Assembly: GCF_001952075.1 (NCBI RefSeq)
Contig: NZ_LXYU01000001.1
Location: forward strand, 620,001 to 684,000
DNA from: Ditibartonella apis
GTDB taxonomy: Bacteria > Pseudomonadota > Alphaproteobacteria > Rhizobiales > Rhizobiaceae
DNA length: 64,000 nt
Direction: 5' to 3'
Shown here: positions 56,139 to 64,000 of the stretch, one piece after another
Position numbering within the stretch: the first letter of the stretch is position 1
Layout of the letters: each line of letters opens with the position of its first letter
Notes under the pieces: generated by a model
Told to the model about the DNA's origin: nothing
Databases searched by the model: none
What the model saw: only the letters and a program-made list of their open reading frames with translations
Translations under genes and position numbers: made by a program

Positions 56139-56506
56139 CCCACTTACTCCGACTTTTCTTAATCAATGGATACAATAGCAGATTAAAGATCTTTTCGGCC
56201 CATTGTTCCATCCGGTTTTTGCAGCAACGGAAAATTGCACTTTTATTGGCGTTTTCGCAACGAAATCCTTAATGCAAGGTTAACAAGCACAAAGCTATAG
56301 TTAAGACGGATGTTTGAAAGATTTATCCGAACCATGTCGGGCTTTTGGGCATCTATCGGCTTTAATGACCGGCACCCAAGTTTATTTTGTGGGTGGTTGG
56401 TTACCCATCACCTGATGTTTTATCCGGCACTTTTTTGAAGGGCAATTTTTATCCGCATTGTTTCAGCAAAATCATCTTGCTCAGGAAAATATTTGGGCAA
56501 TCATTT
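56139..56506. other. Intergenic region between rcdA and opgC
   Basis: About 370 bases hold the rcdA promoter and the downstream side of the OpgC gene. No gene or clear terminator was seen. Confidence 0.45.
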
Positions 56507-57709
56507 TCAAGCTTTTTGCCAATCGTTTCCGGTGATGTTCGCGTTTATAAGATTTGCGGGCTCGGCTATGCCAGGTGCTTTCACGTCAGCGGGAGTGGAA
56601 GAAACGACTTCGAGCCGCTTTGTCGCAAATTTTATCCATTCGAAATAATAGGCAACTGCGAACTGGATAACAATGCCGGTGGTCAACAACAGTGTGTCAT
56701 AGGAAAGACCGCCAGGATTGACGACTTTCAAAACCTGACCGGCCATTGCAAGAACTGTACCGGTTACAAAAACCGCAAGGCTATGTTTGCCGAGTATGGC
56801 AAGCGGATGGTTGGCATCTACTTTTGCTATCCGGTTCAACGGATAAATGGCAACAATAAGATAGGCGAGAGCGAGAATATGAAAAAGACGAGGCAGAGAA
56901 AGAAAAGTTTTATTGAAACCGGCAAGCGTTGAGGGAAGTCCCATTGTCGGATTAATCCACCACCAGCCAAGGCGAACCCATAGACATGAAATGACAAGAT
57001 AAGCGCCTGCAATTACCAGAAACAAAGGGTGACGGGGCAAATATCCGCCCCTTTTGACATAAAGCGTCACCGAAAAACCGATGACAAATAATAATTGCCA
57101 CGAAAGCGGATTCAAAAACCATACACCTTTTGTCGGGTAATTATGTGGTGCAATGCCGTAAAACCCTGCAATAATATAGATTGCGACAGATAAAATTATC
57201 AATAATTTGAGTGATTTATTGGCAAGATAGAGTATGAAAGGTGTCGCAAGAATTAAAACCAGATAGAGCGACAGAATATTATTATAACCGAGTTGGTGGC
57301 CAAGTGTTACGAGCCCCAGCAATGACTGTGCAGGATCTTTCAACAAGGATGGTATATTGTTGACATTCAAAAATTCCGGCCGGTGAAAAAATGTAGCCGC
57401 ACTGACGAAAATGGCCAGACTGACCAGAGTTGTCAGAATATGGGCGGAATAAAGGGTTACCGAACGGCGCAAAAGTTTCAATGAAATAAGTAGGCGATTT
57501 TGGCCAAAAAATTTACTGCCATAGGCCAGAGCAACCGAAATTCCCGAAATCAGGACAAAGGCTTCAGCAGAATCGGAAAAGCCGAAATGTTTATGGGTGA
57601 GCCATTCAAAGATCGTACCTGGCACATGATTTATAAAAATCGTTAACAACGCCAATGCGCGAAACACATCAATACGGGTGTCTCTTTTGGACGTTGTCAT
57701 TTGCGCCAT
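56507..57709 (-). CDS. opgC: OpgC-family membrane acyltransferase
   Basis: This 400-residue integral membrane protein has about ten transmembrane helices. The N-terminal 'RIDVFRALALLTIFINHVPG' and 'GFSDSAEAFVLISGISVALA' segments match the OpgC family, which in rhizobia and Brucella adds succinyl groups to osmoregulated periplasmic glucans. No opgG/opgH or cgs glucan gene lies nearby. A soluble tail of about 40 residues follows the last helix. The precise substrate is inferred from the family. Confidence 0.88.
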   Translation of the reverse strand: MAQMTTSKRDTRIDVFRALALLTIFINHVPGTIFEWLTHKHFGFSDSAEAFVLISGISVALAYGSKFFGQNRLLISLKLLRRSVTLYSAHILTTLVSLAIFVSAATFFHRPEFLNVNNIPSLLKDPAQSLLGLVTLGHQLGYNNILSLYLVLILATPFILYLANKSLKLLIILSVAIYIIAGFYGIAPHNYPTKGVWFLNPLSWQLLFVIGFSVTLYVKRGGYLPRHPLFLVIAGAYLVISCLWVRLGWWWINPTMGLPSTLAGFNKTFLSLPRLFHILALAYLIVAIYPLNRIAKVDANHPLAILGKHSLAVFVTGTVLAMAGQVLKVVNPGGLSYDTLLLTTGIVIQFAVAYYFEWIKFATKRLEVVSSTPADVKAPGIAEPANLINANITGNDWQKA

Positions 57710-57912
57710 GGAATTGAAATCCCTATTTACTGCTATTAATCAGATAAAAAACGTTTCTGCGTCATTATCCGATTTGTAGCCAAATTGGAGTCGATATTGA
57801 GGAAAGCACAATCACATTTCTTTCCAGACTGAAATCATTGTAAGAAATGGTTAGGGGGAAAATGCTACAATCGCCCTAATTCGTCCTTTTTATAGACCTA
57901 AACGATATTGCT

Positions 57913-58572
57913 ATGAGTAAAGATACAAATCGCCTATTTCCTAGACTTGTGATGACGCTTGATATGCGCCGCAATATAAAAGCGGATTTTCTCATGGATG
58001 TTCTGGATAATGGCGATTTTGCCAGTCTCATTGTTTATGATTCGCAAAATGACCCTACATTTTTGCAACAACAGGCAGAATTGCTTGTTGATAGAATTGA
58101 AGCAAAATCTGTCGCTTTTCTTGTCGCCAATGATAGCCGGATTGCCGGACGTATTCATGCTGATGGTATCCATCTTGAAGGCAAGGTTGAAGAACTCCGC
58201 TCCCTTCTTGATCGCCGTCACGATTCGATGATTGTCGGCTTTGGAAATTTGCGCGACAAGCACACAGCAATGACAACCGGTGAATGCGAGCCTGATTATC
58301 TCATGTTCGGCAAACTCGGTGCCGATAAAAAACCGGCTCCCCATCCGCGTAACATCACACTTTCATCCTGGTGGGCGGAAGTTATGGAAATTCCGGCTAT
58401 TGTCCAGGCCGGTTCCGATATTGCCACTTTCCCTGAAGTTCTTGCAACGAAAGCAGAATTTATTGCGGTGGAAGAGATGATCTTCGGCCATGACAACCCA
58501 CAACATATATTACGCGAGATTACCCGCCTGATCGAAGAGAGTGGCGGCTTCGACGGGGAGCTTGTTGAATGA
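57913..58572 (+). CDS. ThiE-like (thiamine phosphate synthase family) protein, probably divergent
   Basis: This 219-residue TIM-barrel protein aligns with thiamine phosphate synthase at 'NDSRIAGRIHADGIHLEG'. The later catalytic signatures are degenerate: the usual 'GxSxH' step reads 'IVGFGNLRDKH', and the 'GPxxxTxTK' pyrophosphate loop reads 'FGKLGADKKPAPH'. It may therefore not make thiamine phosphate. Its stop overlaps the next start (ATGA). The neighbourhood thiE-like, Sel1-repeat, efp, inositol monophosphatase is seen in other Hyphomicrobiales. Confidence 0.82.
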   Translation: MSKDTNRLFPRLVMTLDMRRNIKADFLMDVLDNGDFASLIVYDSQNDPTFLQQQAELLVDRIEAKSVAFLVANDSRIAGRIHADGIHLEGKVEELRSLLDRRHDSMIVGFGNLRDKHTAMTTGECEPDYLMFGKLGADKKPAPHPRNITLSSWWAEVMEIPAIVQAGSDIATFPEVLATKAEFIAVEEMIFGHDNPQHILREITRLIEESGGFDGELVE

Positions 58573-59552
58573 AGTTATTCGCAAGTAAACTGTTGGGGCT
58601 TTTTTTGTTGGTGTCTTTGGCCGGTTTTCAATTGGCTGAAGCTCAGGAAGCACGTTCCGATAAGGGGGCGAAACCCGTTTTACCCAAACAGACAGGTGAA
58701 GATTATCTTAAAGCCGGCCAATATGACAGTGCTTATGATAATTATATGGCGGGAAATTATAAAACAGCATTTCTGGAAGCCTTGAAAAGGGGTGAAGAAG
58801 GTGATGCTACCGCTCAAACCCTTCTGGGTCGGATGTATATGGAAGGTTATGCCGTTGCAATTGACGGGGCACGGGCGGCATTATGGTTTGGAAGAGCAGC
58901 TAAACAGGGCGACCCGCAGGCAGAATTGCGTTACGGGCTTTTGCTTATTAACGGAACTTATGTTCCGAAAGACCCGTCAACAGGCGAAGAATATATCAAA
59001 CGCGCGGTTGATGCCGGTGTACCGGAATCCTATTTTTATTACGGCCAATTATTGTTGAACAAATCCCAAGACGATGATGCTTTGGAAACAAGCCTCGGTT
59101 ATTTCCTGAAAGGGGCTTCACGCGGTGATCCGGATTCTGCTTTCGCAGCGAGCCAGATTCTTGCACGAGGTACACCGAAACGCCCGCGTGATGATGATAG
59201 TGCGCGCAAATTGCTGGAAACAGCTTCGGCAAAGGATCATGTTCCCGCACAAATTACATTGGCCAAATGGATGGTTGAAGGACGCGGTGGTCCGCAAGAT
59301 TATGAGGGTGCATTCAACCTGTTGCTGATGGATGCAAGCAGGATGATTGCGCCGGCCCAGATTAATCTTGCAAGGCTCTATCGCGACGGGATCGGAACCG
59401 AAGGGGATATTGTAAAAGCCGCAGCTTGGTATATGGTAGCCAAACAGGCTAAAATGGAAGCCCCCGATCTCGAAACTATGTTGGAAGGCATGTCAGATGA
59501 GCAATTGGCAACAGCCCGCCAAAAAGCTGAACAGCTTATGCCGACACTTTAA
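58569..59552 (+). CDS. Secreted Sel1-repeat protein
   Basis: This 327-residue protein has a signal peptide (cleavage near 'LAEAQ', residue 26). About five Sel1-type alpha-alpha repeats follow, recognised by 'AQTLLGRMYMEG', 'ALWFGRAAKQGDPQAELRYG', 'PAQINLARLYRDG' and 'AAAWYMVAKQ'. Sel1 proteins are scaffolds, often in signalling or envelope stress. It is translationally coupled to the ThiE-like gene. The partner is unknown. Confidence 0.88.
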   Translation: MKLFASKLLGLFLLVSLAGFQLAEAQEARSDKGAKPVLPKQTGEDYLKAGQYDSAYDNYMAGNYKTAFLEALKRGEEGDATAQTLLGRMYMEGYAVAIDGARAALWFGRAAKQGDPQAELRYGLLLINGTYVPKDPSTGEEYIKRAVDAGVPESYFYYGQLLLNKSQDDDALETSLGYFLKGASRGDPDSAFAASQILARGTPKRPRDDDSARKLLETASAKDHVPAQITLAKWMVEGRGGPQDYEGAFNLLLMDASRMIAPAQINLARLYRDGIGTEGDIVKAAAWYMVAKQAKMEAPDLETMLEGMSDEQLATARQKAEQLMPTL

Positions 59553-59680
59553 ATTTCAGGCATGTCCTTAAATTTGAAGCCGCCCCTTGCTTAAAGCCTT
59601 TTTTTATGGTCTTGAACACGTTAATTGAGGGCATTTTCAAATGTCCTTATTCCACAATAATCTAATGTCGGATGAAAAAT

Positions 59681-60244
59681 ATGAAGATTAATGGCAATGA
59701 AATTCGCCCGGGCAATGTGATTGAACATAATGGCAGCCTCTGGGTTGCAGTCAAATGCAATGCAGTCAAACCGGGAAAAGGTGGTGCATTCAATCAGGTC
59801 GAATTGAAGAACCTGCTTGATGGAACAAAATTGAATGAGCGTTTCCGCGCAGCTGAAACTGTTGAAAAAGTAAGGCTCGAACAGAAGGACTATACTTTCC
59901 TTTACGAGCAGGGTGACGCACTTGTTTTCATGGATTCGGAAACTTTCGAGCAACTTGAATTGCAGAAAGATTTTGTTGGCGAGCGTGCAGCGTTCCTTCA
60001 GGATGGCATGAAGGTCACGGTTGAACTTTATGAAGAAAAGCCGATCGGCATTGATTTGCCCGATCAGGTCACATTGACGATTACTGATGCAGATCCGGTC
60101 GTTAAGGGGCAGACAGCTGCTTCTTCCTATAAGCCGGCCGTTCTGGAAAATGGTATCCGTATTCTTGTTCCTCCGTTTATTTCGGCAGGCGAGAAGGTGG
60201 TTGTCGATACAAACGAGCTTAGTTATCTGCGTCGTGCAGATTAA
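59681..60244 (+). CDS. efp: Translation elongation factor P
   Basis: This 187-residue EF-P relieves ribosome stalling at polyproline. It starts '[20 protein letters not shown]'; Lys33 at the tip of the 'KPGKGG' loop is the residue modified by EpmA in many bacteria. The C-terminal part '[19 protein letters not shown]' is canonical. ATG 59681 is chosen over 59672 because the upstream GGA spacing fits and relatives start here. It precedes the inositol monophosphatase by 11 nt. Confidence 0.96.
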   Translation: MKINGNEIRPGNVIEHNGSLWVAVKCNAVKPGKGGAFNQVELKNLLDGTKLNERFRAAETVEKVRLEQKDYTFLYEQGDALVFMDSETFEQLELQKDFVGERAAFLQDGMKVTVELYEEKPIGIDLPDQVTLTITDADPVVKGQTAASSYKPAVLENGIRILVPPFISAGEKVVVDTNELSYLRRAD

Positions 60245-60255
60245 GGATTGGTCTG

Positions 60256-61047
60256 ATGGCGCGTTCAGCGATAATGAATGTCATGGTACAAGCGGCAATG
60301 AAAGCGGGGCGGTCGCTTGCCCGTGACTATGGTGAGGTACAAAATCTTCAGGTGTCTTTGAAAGGCCCGGCCGATTATGTGAGCCAGGCCGATCGGCGCG
60401 CCGAAGATATTGTCAGGACAGAGCTTTTGAAAGCGCGTCCGGATTATTGTTTTCTTATGGAAGAATCGGGCGAGATTAACGGTAGCGACTCCCAACATCG
60501 TTTTATTGTCGATCCGCTTGACGGAACAACCAATTTCCTTCATGGCATTCCTTTCTTCGGCGTGTCGATTGCATTGGAACGTCAGGGGCAGATTGTTGCC
60601 GGTGTGATTTATAATCCGGCATTGGACGAACTTTTCACTGCCGAACGCGGTGGTGGCGTGTTTTTAAATGACAGACGCATGCGTGTTGCCAATCGTCGCA
60701 AGCTTGAGGATTGTGTTATCGGAACAGGTATTCCCCATCTTGGTCGTGGCCACCACGGTGAATATCTTGTCGAATTACGCAATGTGATGGCCGAAGTGGC
60801 AGGTATCCGGCGCATGGGTGCTGCTGCAGTCGATCTTGCCTATGTTGCAGCCGGTCGTCTTGACGGTTTTTGGGAAGATAACCTCCAGCCATGGGATATG
60901 GCGGCTGGCCTTTTGATGGTTCGGGAAGCCGGTGGCTTTGTCAGTGACAAGGATGGCGGGCAGAATATCTTCGGGAAAAAGAATATCGTTGCCGGAAACG
61001 AGCTTATTCATAAAGCACTGATGAAGACGATCAAAAAACCGATTTGA
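60256..61047 (+). CDS. suhB: Inositol monophosphatase family protein (SuhB-like)
   Basis: This 263-residue Li-sensitive phosphatase has metal ligands in 'MEESG' (Glu70), 'DPLDGTTNF' (Asp86, Asp89) and the C-terminal 'WDMAAG' (about Asp214). SuhB-type enzymes hydrolyse inositol-1-phosphate and, in E. coli, act in rRNA transcription and antitermination. The efp-suhB linkage is common in Hyphomicrobiales. The activity could also extend to other sugar phosphates. Confidence 0.92.
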   Translation: MARSAIMNVMVQAAMKAGRSLARDYGEVQNLQVSLKGPADYVSQADRRAEDIVRTELLKARPDYCFLMEESGEINGSDSQHRFIVDPLDGTTNFLHGIPFFGVSIALERQGQIVAGVIYNPALDELFTAERGGGVFLNDRRMRVANRRKLEDCVIGTGIPHLGRGHHGEYLVELRNVMAEVAGIRRMGAAAVDLAYVAAGRLDGFWEDNLQPWDMAAGLLMVREAGGFVSDKDGGQNIFGKKNIVAGNELIHKALMKTIKKPI

Positions 61048-61083
61048 ACAGTAAGCTTTGTTGAAAAATTTTTATCAGGTTTT

Positions 61084-61116
61084 ATTCCCGCTTTTTTGAA
61101 AGCGGGAATTTTTTTT
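61084..61116 (+). terminator. Terminator of the efp-suhB operon
   Basis: TTCCCGCTTT and AAAGCGGGAA form a perfect 10-bp stem with a TTTG loop followed by eight T. It lies 37 nt after suhB. Confidence 0.92.
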
Positions 61117-61161
61117 AAGCTAAATCCTGCGCACACTTAGTTCTTGCAAGTTACGCCCACC

Positions 61162-62484
61162 TCATAAATCACCGCCAGCAGCGGCCTGTTCTTTTTTCAA
61201 ACGGTATCGGGCAACAAGCGAACGTATCGGATCGGGCACAATAAAGCTCGGATGACTGTTCTCGCGGATGAAGCGGATTTCTTCATTATCATCACCAGAA
61301 ATAAAGTCCGCCGCATAAAATCCGAGATATGTACCTTTTGCCACGCCAACGCCGTTACAACCATTCAAAACCATGATGTTTTCGGCAGGTTTATGGAAAA
61401 CATAATTCTGGTTAAGAGTAACGGCAATCATTCCGCCCCATGTGTATTCAAACGGAATATAGGTTAGCGCGGGAAAACGGCTCTCGAACGAATGCCTGTG
61501 GTGGGTCAAGGCGGAGTTGAGATCATCTTTTGAAGTCGTCAATGTCGGGGCAAAACGCAATATATTACGAATAAAAATGCGGTGGTCGGGAGTATAGCGC
61601 ACTGTTGTACCTGCCGGATGAGCCGAGGTAATGCCCCACGGTTTTACATTGGAAAAATGCTGTTCCAAATCGTTGGCAGAAAGCGGTTTTGTCAGGCTGG
61701 CATAAGTATAAACGGGCGCAAGACGGTGCTTTTCATAGCCGAATTCACTGTTGAAAATATTGCCTGCCTCAAAGATAAATTTTGCCGTAATAGGCCCGCG
61801 GGTGGTTCTAATCACATGCTTGGAACCATAAGTGATTTCTGTAACGGGCGTTTGTTCATAAAGGCTGACAGAAGGTGGCAAGGCTTTGGCAATACCGCGG
61901 ACCAGTGCGGCAGGATTAACAAGAACATTGCCCGGTGTATAGATTGCCCGTTGATAATAGGTAGTTCCCAATCGTTTCGACAAATCGTCTCCGGCAATAT
62001 CTTGATAGTCGAACCCGTCATTTTTGAGTTGGTTTTCAAAATGGTCAAGATTGCCGAGGTTGCTTGTTTCATGGGCGGCCATATATTTACCGCTCTCTTG
62101 CCAATCACAGGAAATGGCATAATGGTCTTTAAAATCACGCAAACGCTTTATGGCAAATTTATTCAATGCATAAAGCCGCCGGTCATGATCAGGAGTTGTT
62201 TTGCCGCCATCCACATTGTGTGGAACATCAATGATAAAGCCGGCATTTCGTCCCGAAGTTCCTTCGCCGATTCTGAGTGCATCAATGACAGCAATCTTTG
62301 CGTCCGGTTGCCGTTCGGAGAGCCGATGAGCCAATGAAAGGCCGATAAAGCCTGCTCCGATAATCACAAAATCAAAGTCTTTATTTTCTTCAAAATTTTT
62401 GCCCATCGTTATTTCATGATCGGGCGATGTGGCAAACCAACCTGAAACGCCGTCGATTTTCGGCTCCACGCGAATCTGAACCAT
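61162..62484 (-). CDS. FAD-dependent oxidoreductase (DAO family)
   Basis: This protein of about 440 residues has the FAD-binding Rossmann motif 'VIIGAGFIGLSLAHRL' (GxGxxG at 43-48), then 'EGTSGRNAGFIID' and the substrate domain. It ends with 'LNGCNGVGVAKGTYLGFYAAD', the second FAD-contacting segment. This is the D-amino-acid/glycine oxidase-like DAO fold; the substrate is unknown. ATG 62484 is taken because the longer frame (to 62640) overlaps the ABC gene. It is 49 nt after the ABC gene on the same strand. Confidence 0.88.
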   Translation of the reverse strand: MVQIRVEPKIDGVSGWFATSPDHEITMGKNFEENKDFDFVIIGAGFIGLSLAHRLSERQPDAKIAVIDALRIGEGTSGRNAGFIIDVPHNVDGGKTTPDHDRRLYALNKFAIKRLRDFKDHYAISCDWQESGKYMAAHETSNLGNLDHFENQLKNDGFDYQDIAGDDLSKRLGTTYYQRAIYTPGNVLVNPAALVRGIAKALPPSVSLYEQTPVTEITYGSKHVIRTTRGPITAKFIFEAGNIFNSEFGYEKHRLAPVYTYASLTKPLSANDLEQHFSNVKPWGITSAHPAGTTVRYTPDHRIFIRNILRFAPTLTTSKDDLNSALTHHRHSFESRFPALTYIPFEYTWGGMIAVTLNQNYVFHKPAENIMVLNGCNGVGVAKGTYLGFYAADFISGDDNEEIRFIRENSHPSFIVPDPIRSLVARYRLKKEQAAAGGDL

Positions 62485-62533
62485 AATCTGGCCTGTTTTT
62501 AAATTCCTGTATTTTCTTTTCCCGTAATTGTCG

Positions 62534-64000
62534 TCAATGCGAAAATTGTAGTTTCGCCAAGCGCGCATAAAGGCCGTTTTGAGCAACCAGTTCGTCATGC
62601 GTGCCTTCTTCGACAATAGCACCTTTATCAAGAACAACAATTCTGTCAGCTTTTAAAACTGTTGCCAAACGGTGGGCAATAACCAGCGTTGTGCGATTTT
62701 TCATTAAGCCTTCAAGTGCTCTTTGTACAAGCATTTCGTTTTCCGCGTCGAGTGCAGATGTTGCTTCGTCAAGCAAAAGAAGCGGTGCATTGCGCAAAAT
62801 TGCACGTGCAATGGCTATGCGTTGTTTTTGTCCGCCTGAAAGAGTGATGCCTCGCTCGCCGACTTGCGTGTCAAAACCATCTCTCAAATTGTGGATGAAG
62901 TCGAGTGCATGGGCAGCCTCTGCCGCTTCTTCGATAGCTTTATTATCGGCCAAAGGATTACCAAAAGCGATATTTTCCCGCAACGTTCCATCAAAAATGG
63001 CGACATCCTGCGGTACATAGGCAATGCGTGAGCGTAAATCCTCAAGCTTGACTTTGGAAATTTCTGTACCATCAAAAGTAATATTGCCGCTATCGGGATC
63101 ATAAAAACGCAAGATCAATGAAAAAATTGTACTTTTGCCGCCGCCGGACGGGCCAACAAAAGCTACCGTCTCTCCGGCTTTGATGGAAAATGTCAAATTG
63201 TGTAAGACAGGTTGGGATTTTCTGGTCGGATAGGCAAAATCGACATGATTGAAGTCGATCGCACCCCGTGCCGGTTCCGGCAGTTTCAACGGGGCGGCGG
63301 GAACAGTAATTGTAGTTTTTTCAACAAGCAATTCGGCAAGTCTTTCGGCAGCCCCTGTCGCCTGTGCGAGCTCCGCACCAACTTCCGATAACTGACCGAA
63401 TGCACTTGCACCGAAAACCGCATAAAGAACGAATTGCCCTAATGTTCCGGCAGTCATGGTTTTGTCCAGAACATCATTCGAGCCAATCCATAACACGGCT
63501 ACAACACTACCAAAGACAAGAAAAATAGCAAAAGCGGTTAAAAATGCACGCGATAAAATCGACCCGCGTGCCGATTGGAAAGCGCGTTCGATCAATTGGG
63601 AAAACCGTTTATTGACATTTTGTTCAGCCGTAAAAGCCTGAATGGTGCGGATAGCGCTTACCTGTTCGGAAGCAAGTGCTGTCGCGTCGGCAAGACGGTC
63701 TTGTGCAAGGCGGGTTCTTTTGCGCACTTTGCGACCGAAAACAATGAGCGGAATAACAACAATGGGAATTGCCACAAGCACCATTGCCGACAGTTTCGGA
63801 CTGGTTACAATCATCATGATAATGGCGCCAACAGCCATGATAATATTGCGTAAGAAAACCGAAGCTGTAGCACCGACAGCCGATTTTACTTGTGTTGTAT
63901 CGGCTGACAAGCGCGAGATAATTTCACCGGAACGGGATTTATCAAAAAATTCCGGTGACAGACTGATAATATGGGAAAAAACATCACGCCGGAGATCCGC
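62534..64000 (-). CDS. ABCB-type exporter, fused permease-ATPase (5' cut by window)
   Basis: The frame is open to the right edge (residues such as 'RRDVFSHIISLSPEFFDKS' precede the first possible TTG), so the first membrane helices are missing. The visible part has four hydrophobic segments and then a full ABC domain: Walker A 'GPSGGGKST', Q-loop 'IAYVPQDVAIFDGTLRENI' (in part), signature 'LSGGQKQRIAIARAI', Walker B 'LLLLDEATSALD' and the H-loop 'VIAHRLATVLKADRIVVLD'. It is of MsbA/LmrA type, exporting lipids or drugs; the substrate is not readable. It precedes the FAD oxidoreductase. Confidence 0.92.
   Translation of the reverse strand, partial: ADLRRDVFSHIISLSPEFFDKSRSGEIISRLSADTTQVKSAVGATASVFLRNIIMAVGAIIMMIVTSPKLSAMVLVAIPIVVIPLIVFGRKVRKRTRLAQDRLADATALASEQVSAIRTIQAFTAEQNVNKRFSQLIERAFQSARGSILSRAFLTAFAIFLVFGSVVAVLWIGSNDVLDKTMTAGTLGQFVLYAVFGASAFGQLSEVGAELAQATGAAERLAELLVEKTTITVPAAPLKLPEPARGAIDFNHVDFAYPTRKSQPVLHNLTFSIKAGETVAFVGPSGGGKSTIFSLILRFYDPDSGNITFDGTEISKVKLEDLRSRIAYVPQDVAIFDGTLRENIAFGNPLADNKAIEEAAEAAHALDFIHNLRDGFDTQVGERGITLSGGQKQRIAIARAILRNAPLLLLDEATSALDAENEMLVQRALEGLMKNRTTLVIAHRLATVLKADRIVVLDKGAIVEEGTHDELVAQNGLYARLAKLQFSH

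Noticed and set aside
61582-62337. 251-codon plus-strand frame inside the FAD oxidoreductase
   Set aside because: It is antisense to a gene with clear FAD motifs, and its translation shows no domain.

Overview
This window looks like core chromosome of a member of the Hyphomicrobiales (Rhizobiales), most likely a Bartonella-type or similar host-associated relative. The evidence is an Omp2-type porin with a 'VCDAYGEGYFYIPGTDTC' segment, the alphaproteobacterial markers GapR (DUF2312), RcdA (DUF1465), a ZapA/DUF4164 pair and a CarD/RpoH pair, an F1-only ATP synthase operon, and base composition visibly more AT-rich than free-living rhizobia. The genus is inferred from protein character, not from a search. 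No prophage, plasmid, CRISPR array, tRNA, rRNA or intact insertion sequence was seen.

Layout. 1-5.3 kb: end of lptE, fructose-6-phosphate aldolase (fsa), primosomal helicase priA, a secreted orphan and a DUF4345 membrane protein. 5.5-10.7 kb: F1 ATP synthase operon atpHAGDC with a strong hairpin between atpD and atpC. 11.8-15.0 kb: MarR regulator plus EmrB/EmrA-type efflux pair. 15.2-20.9 kb: complete branched-chain amino-acid ABC importer (livH, M, G, F, a small membrane protein, livK). 21-26.5 kb: a DUF883-like protein, ispG, a YigZ-family protein, a polyprenyl synthase, mtgA and rpmF. 26.6-27.5 kb: a non-coding stretch with degenerate repeats and two LexA-box-like sites. 27.5-33.4 kb: Suv3-like RNA helicase, S4 RNA-binding protein, fdxA, carD, rpoH. 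33.6-42.7 kb: CDF transporter, M48 protease, thiN, glycine-zipper lipoprotein, ABC-F ATPase, gapR, N-formylglutamate amidohydrolase, DUF1036, pyk. 42.7-43.9 kb: a structured RNA candidate downstream of zapA/DUF4164. 44.1-49.7 kb: tkt-gap-pgk-fba sugar-phosphate cluster. 49.9-57.7 kb: porin, an orphan amino-acid binding protein, ybgC-ruvBAC, rcdA and an OpgC acyltransferase. 57.9-64 kb: ThiE-like protein, Sel1-repeat protein, efp, inositol monophosphatase, FAD oxidoreductase and an ABCB-type exporter cut by the window end.

Most of this is conserved housekeeping. tkt, gap, pgk, fba and pyk cover lower glycolysis and the non-oxidative pentose phosphate route, fsa adds a transaldolase-like activity, and the atp operon makes the F1 head. 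PriA, RuvABC and the possible LexA sites concern replication and repair. CarD, RpoH, GapR, RcdA and ZapA concern transcription, stress and the cell cycle.

I found no convincing new multi-gene system. The best leads are the structured RNA beside zapA (6S RNA is the leading guess), the paired LexA-like sites upstream of the Suv3-like helicase, and several non-coding stretches of roughly 0.7-1.1 kb that look like decayed genes. Nothing was computed or searched; stems, spacings and residue numbers were counted by eye.
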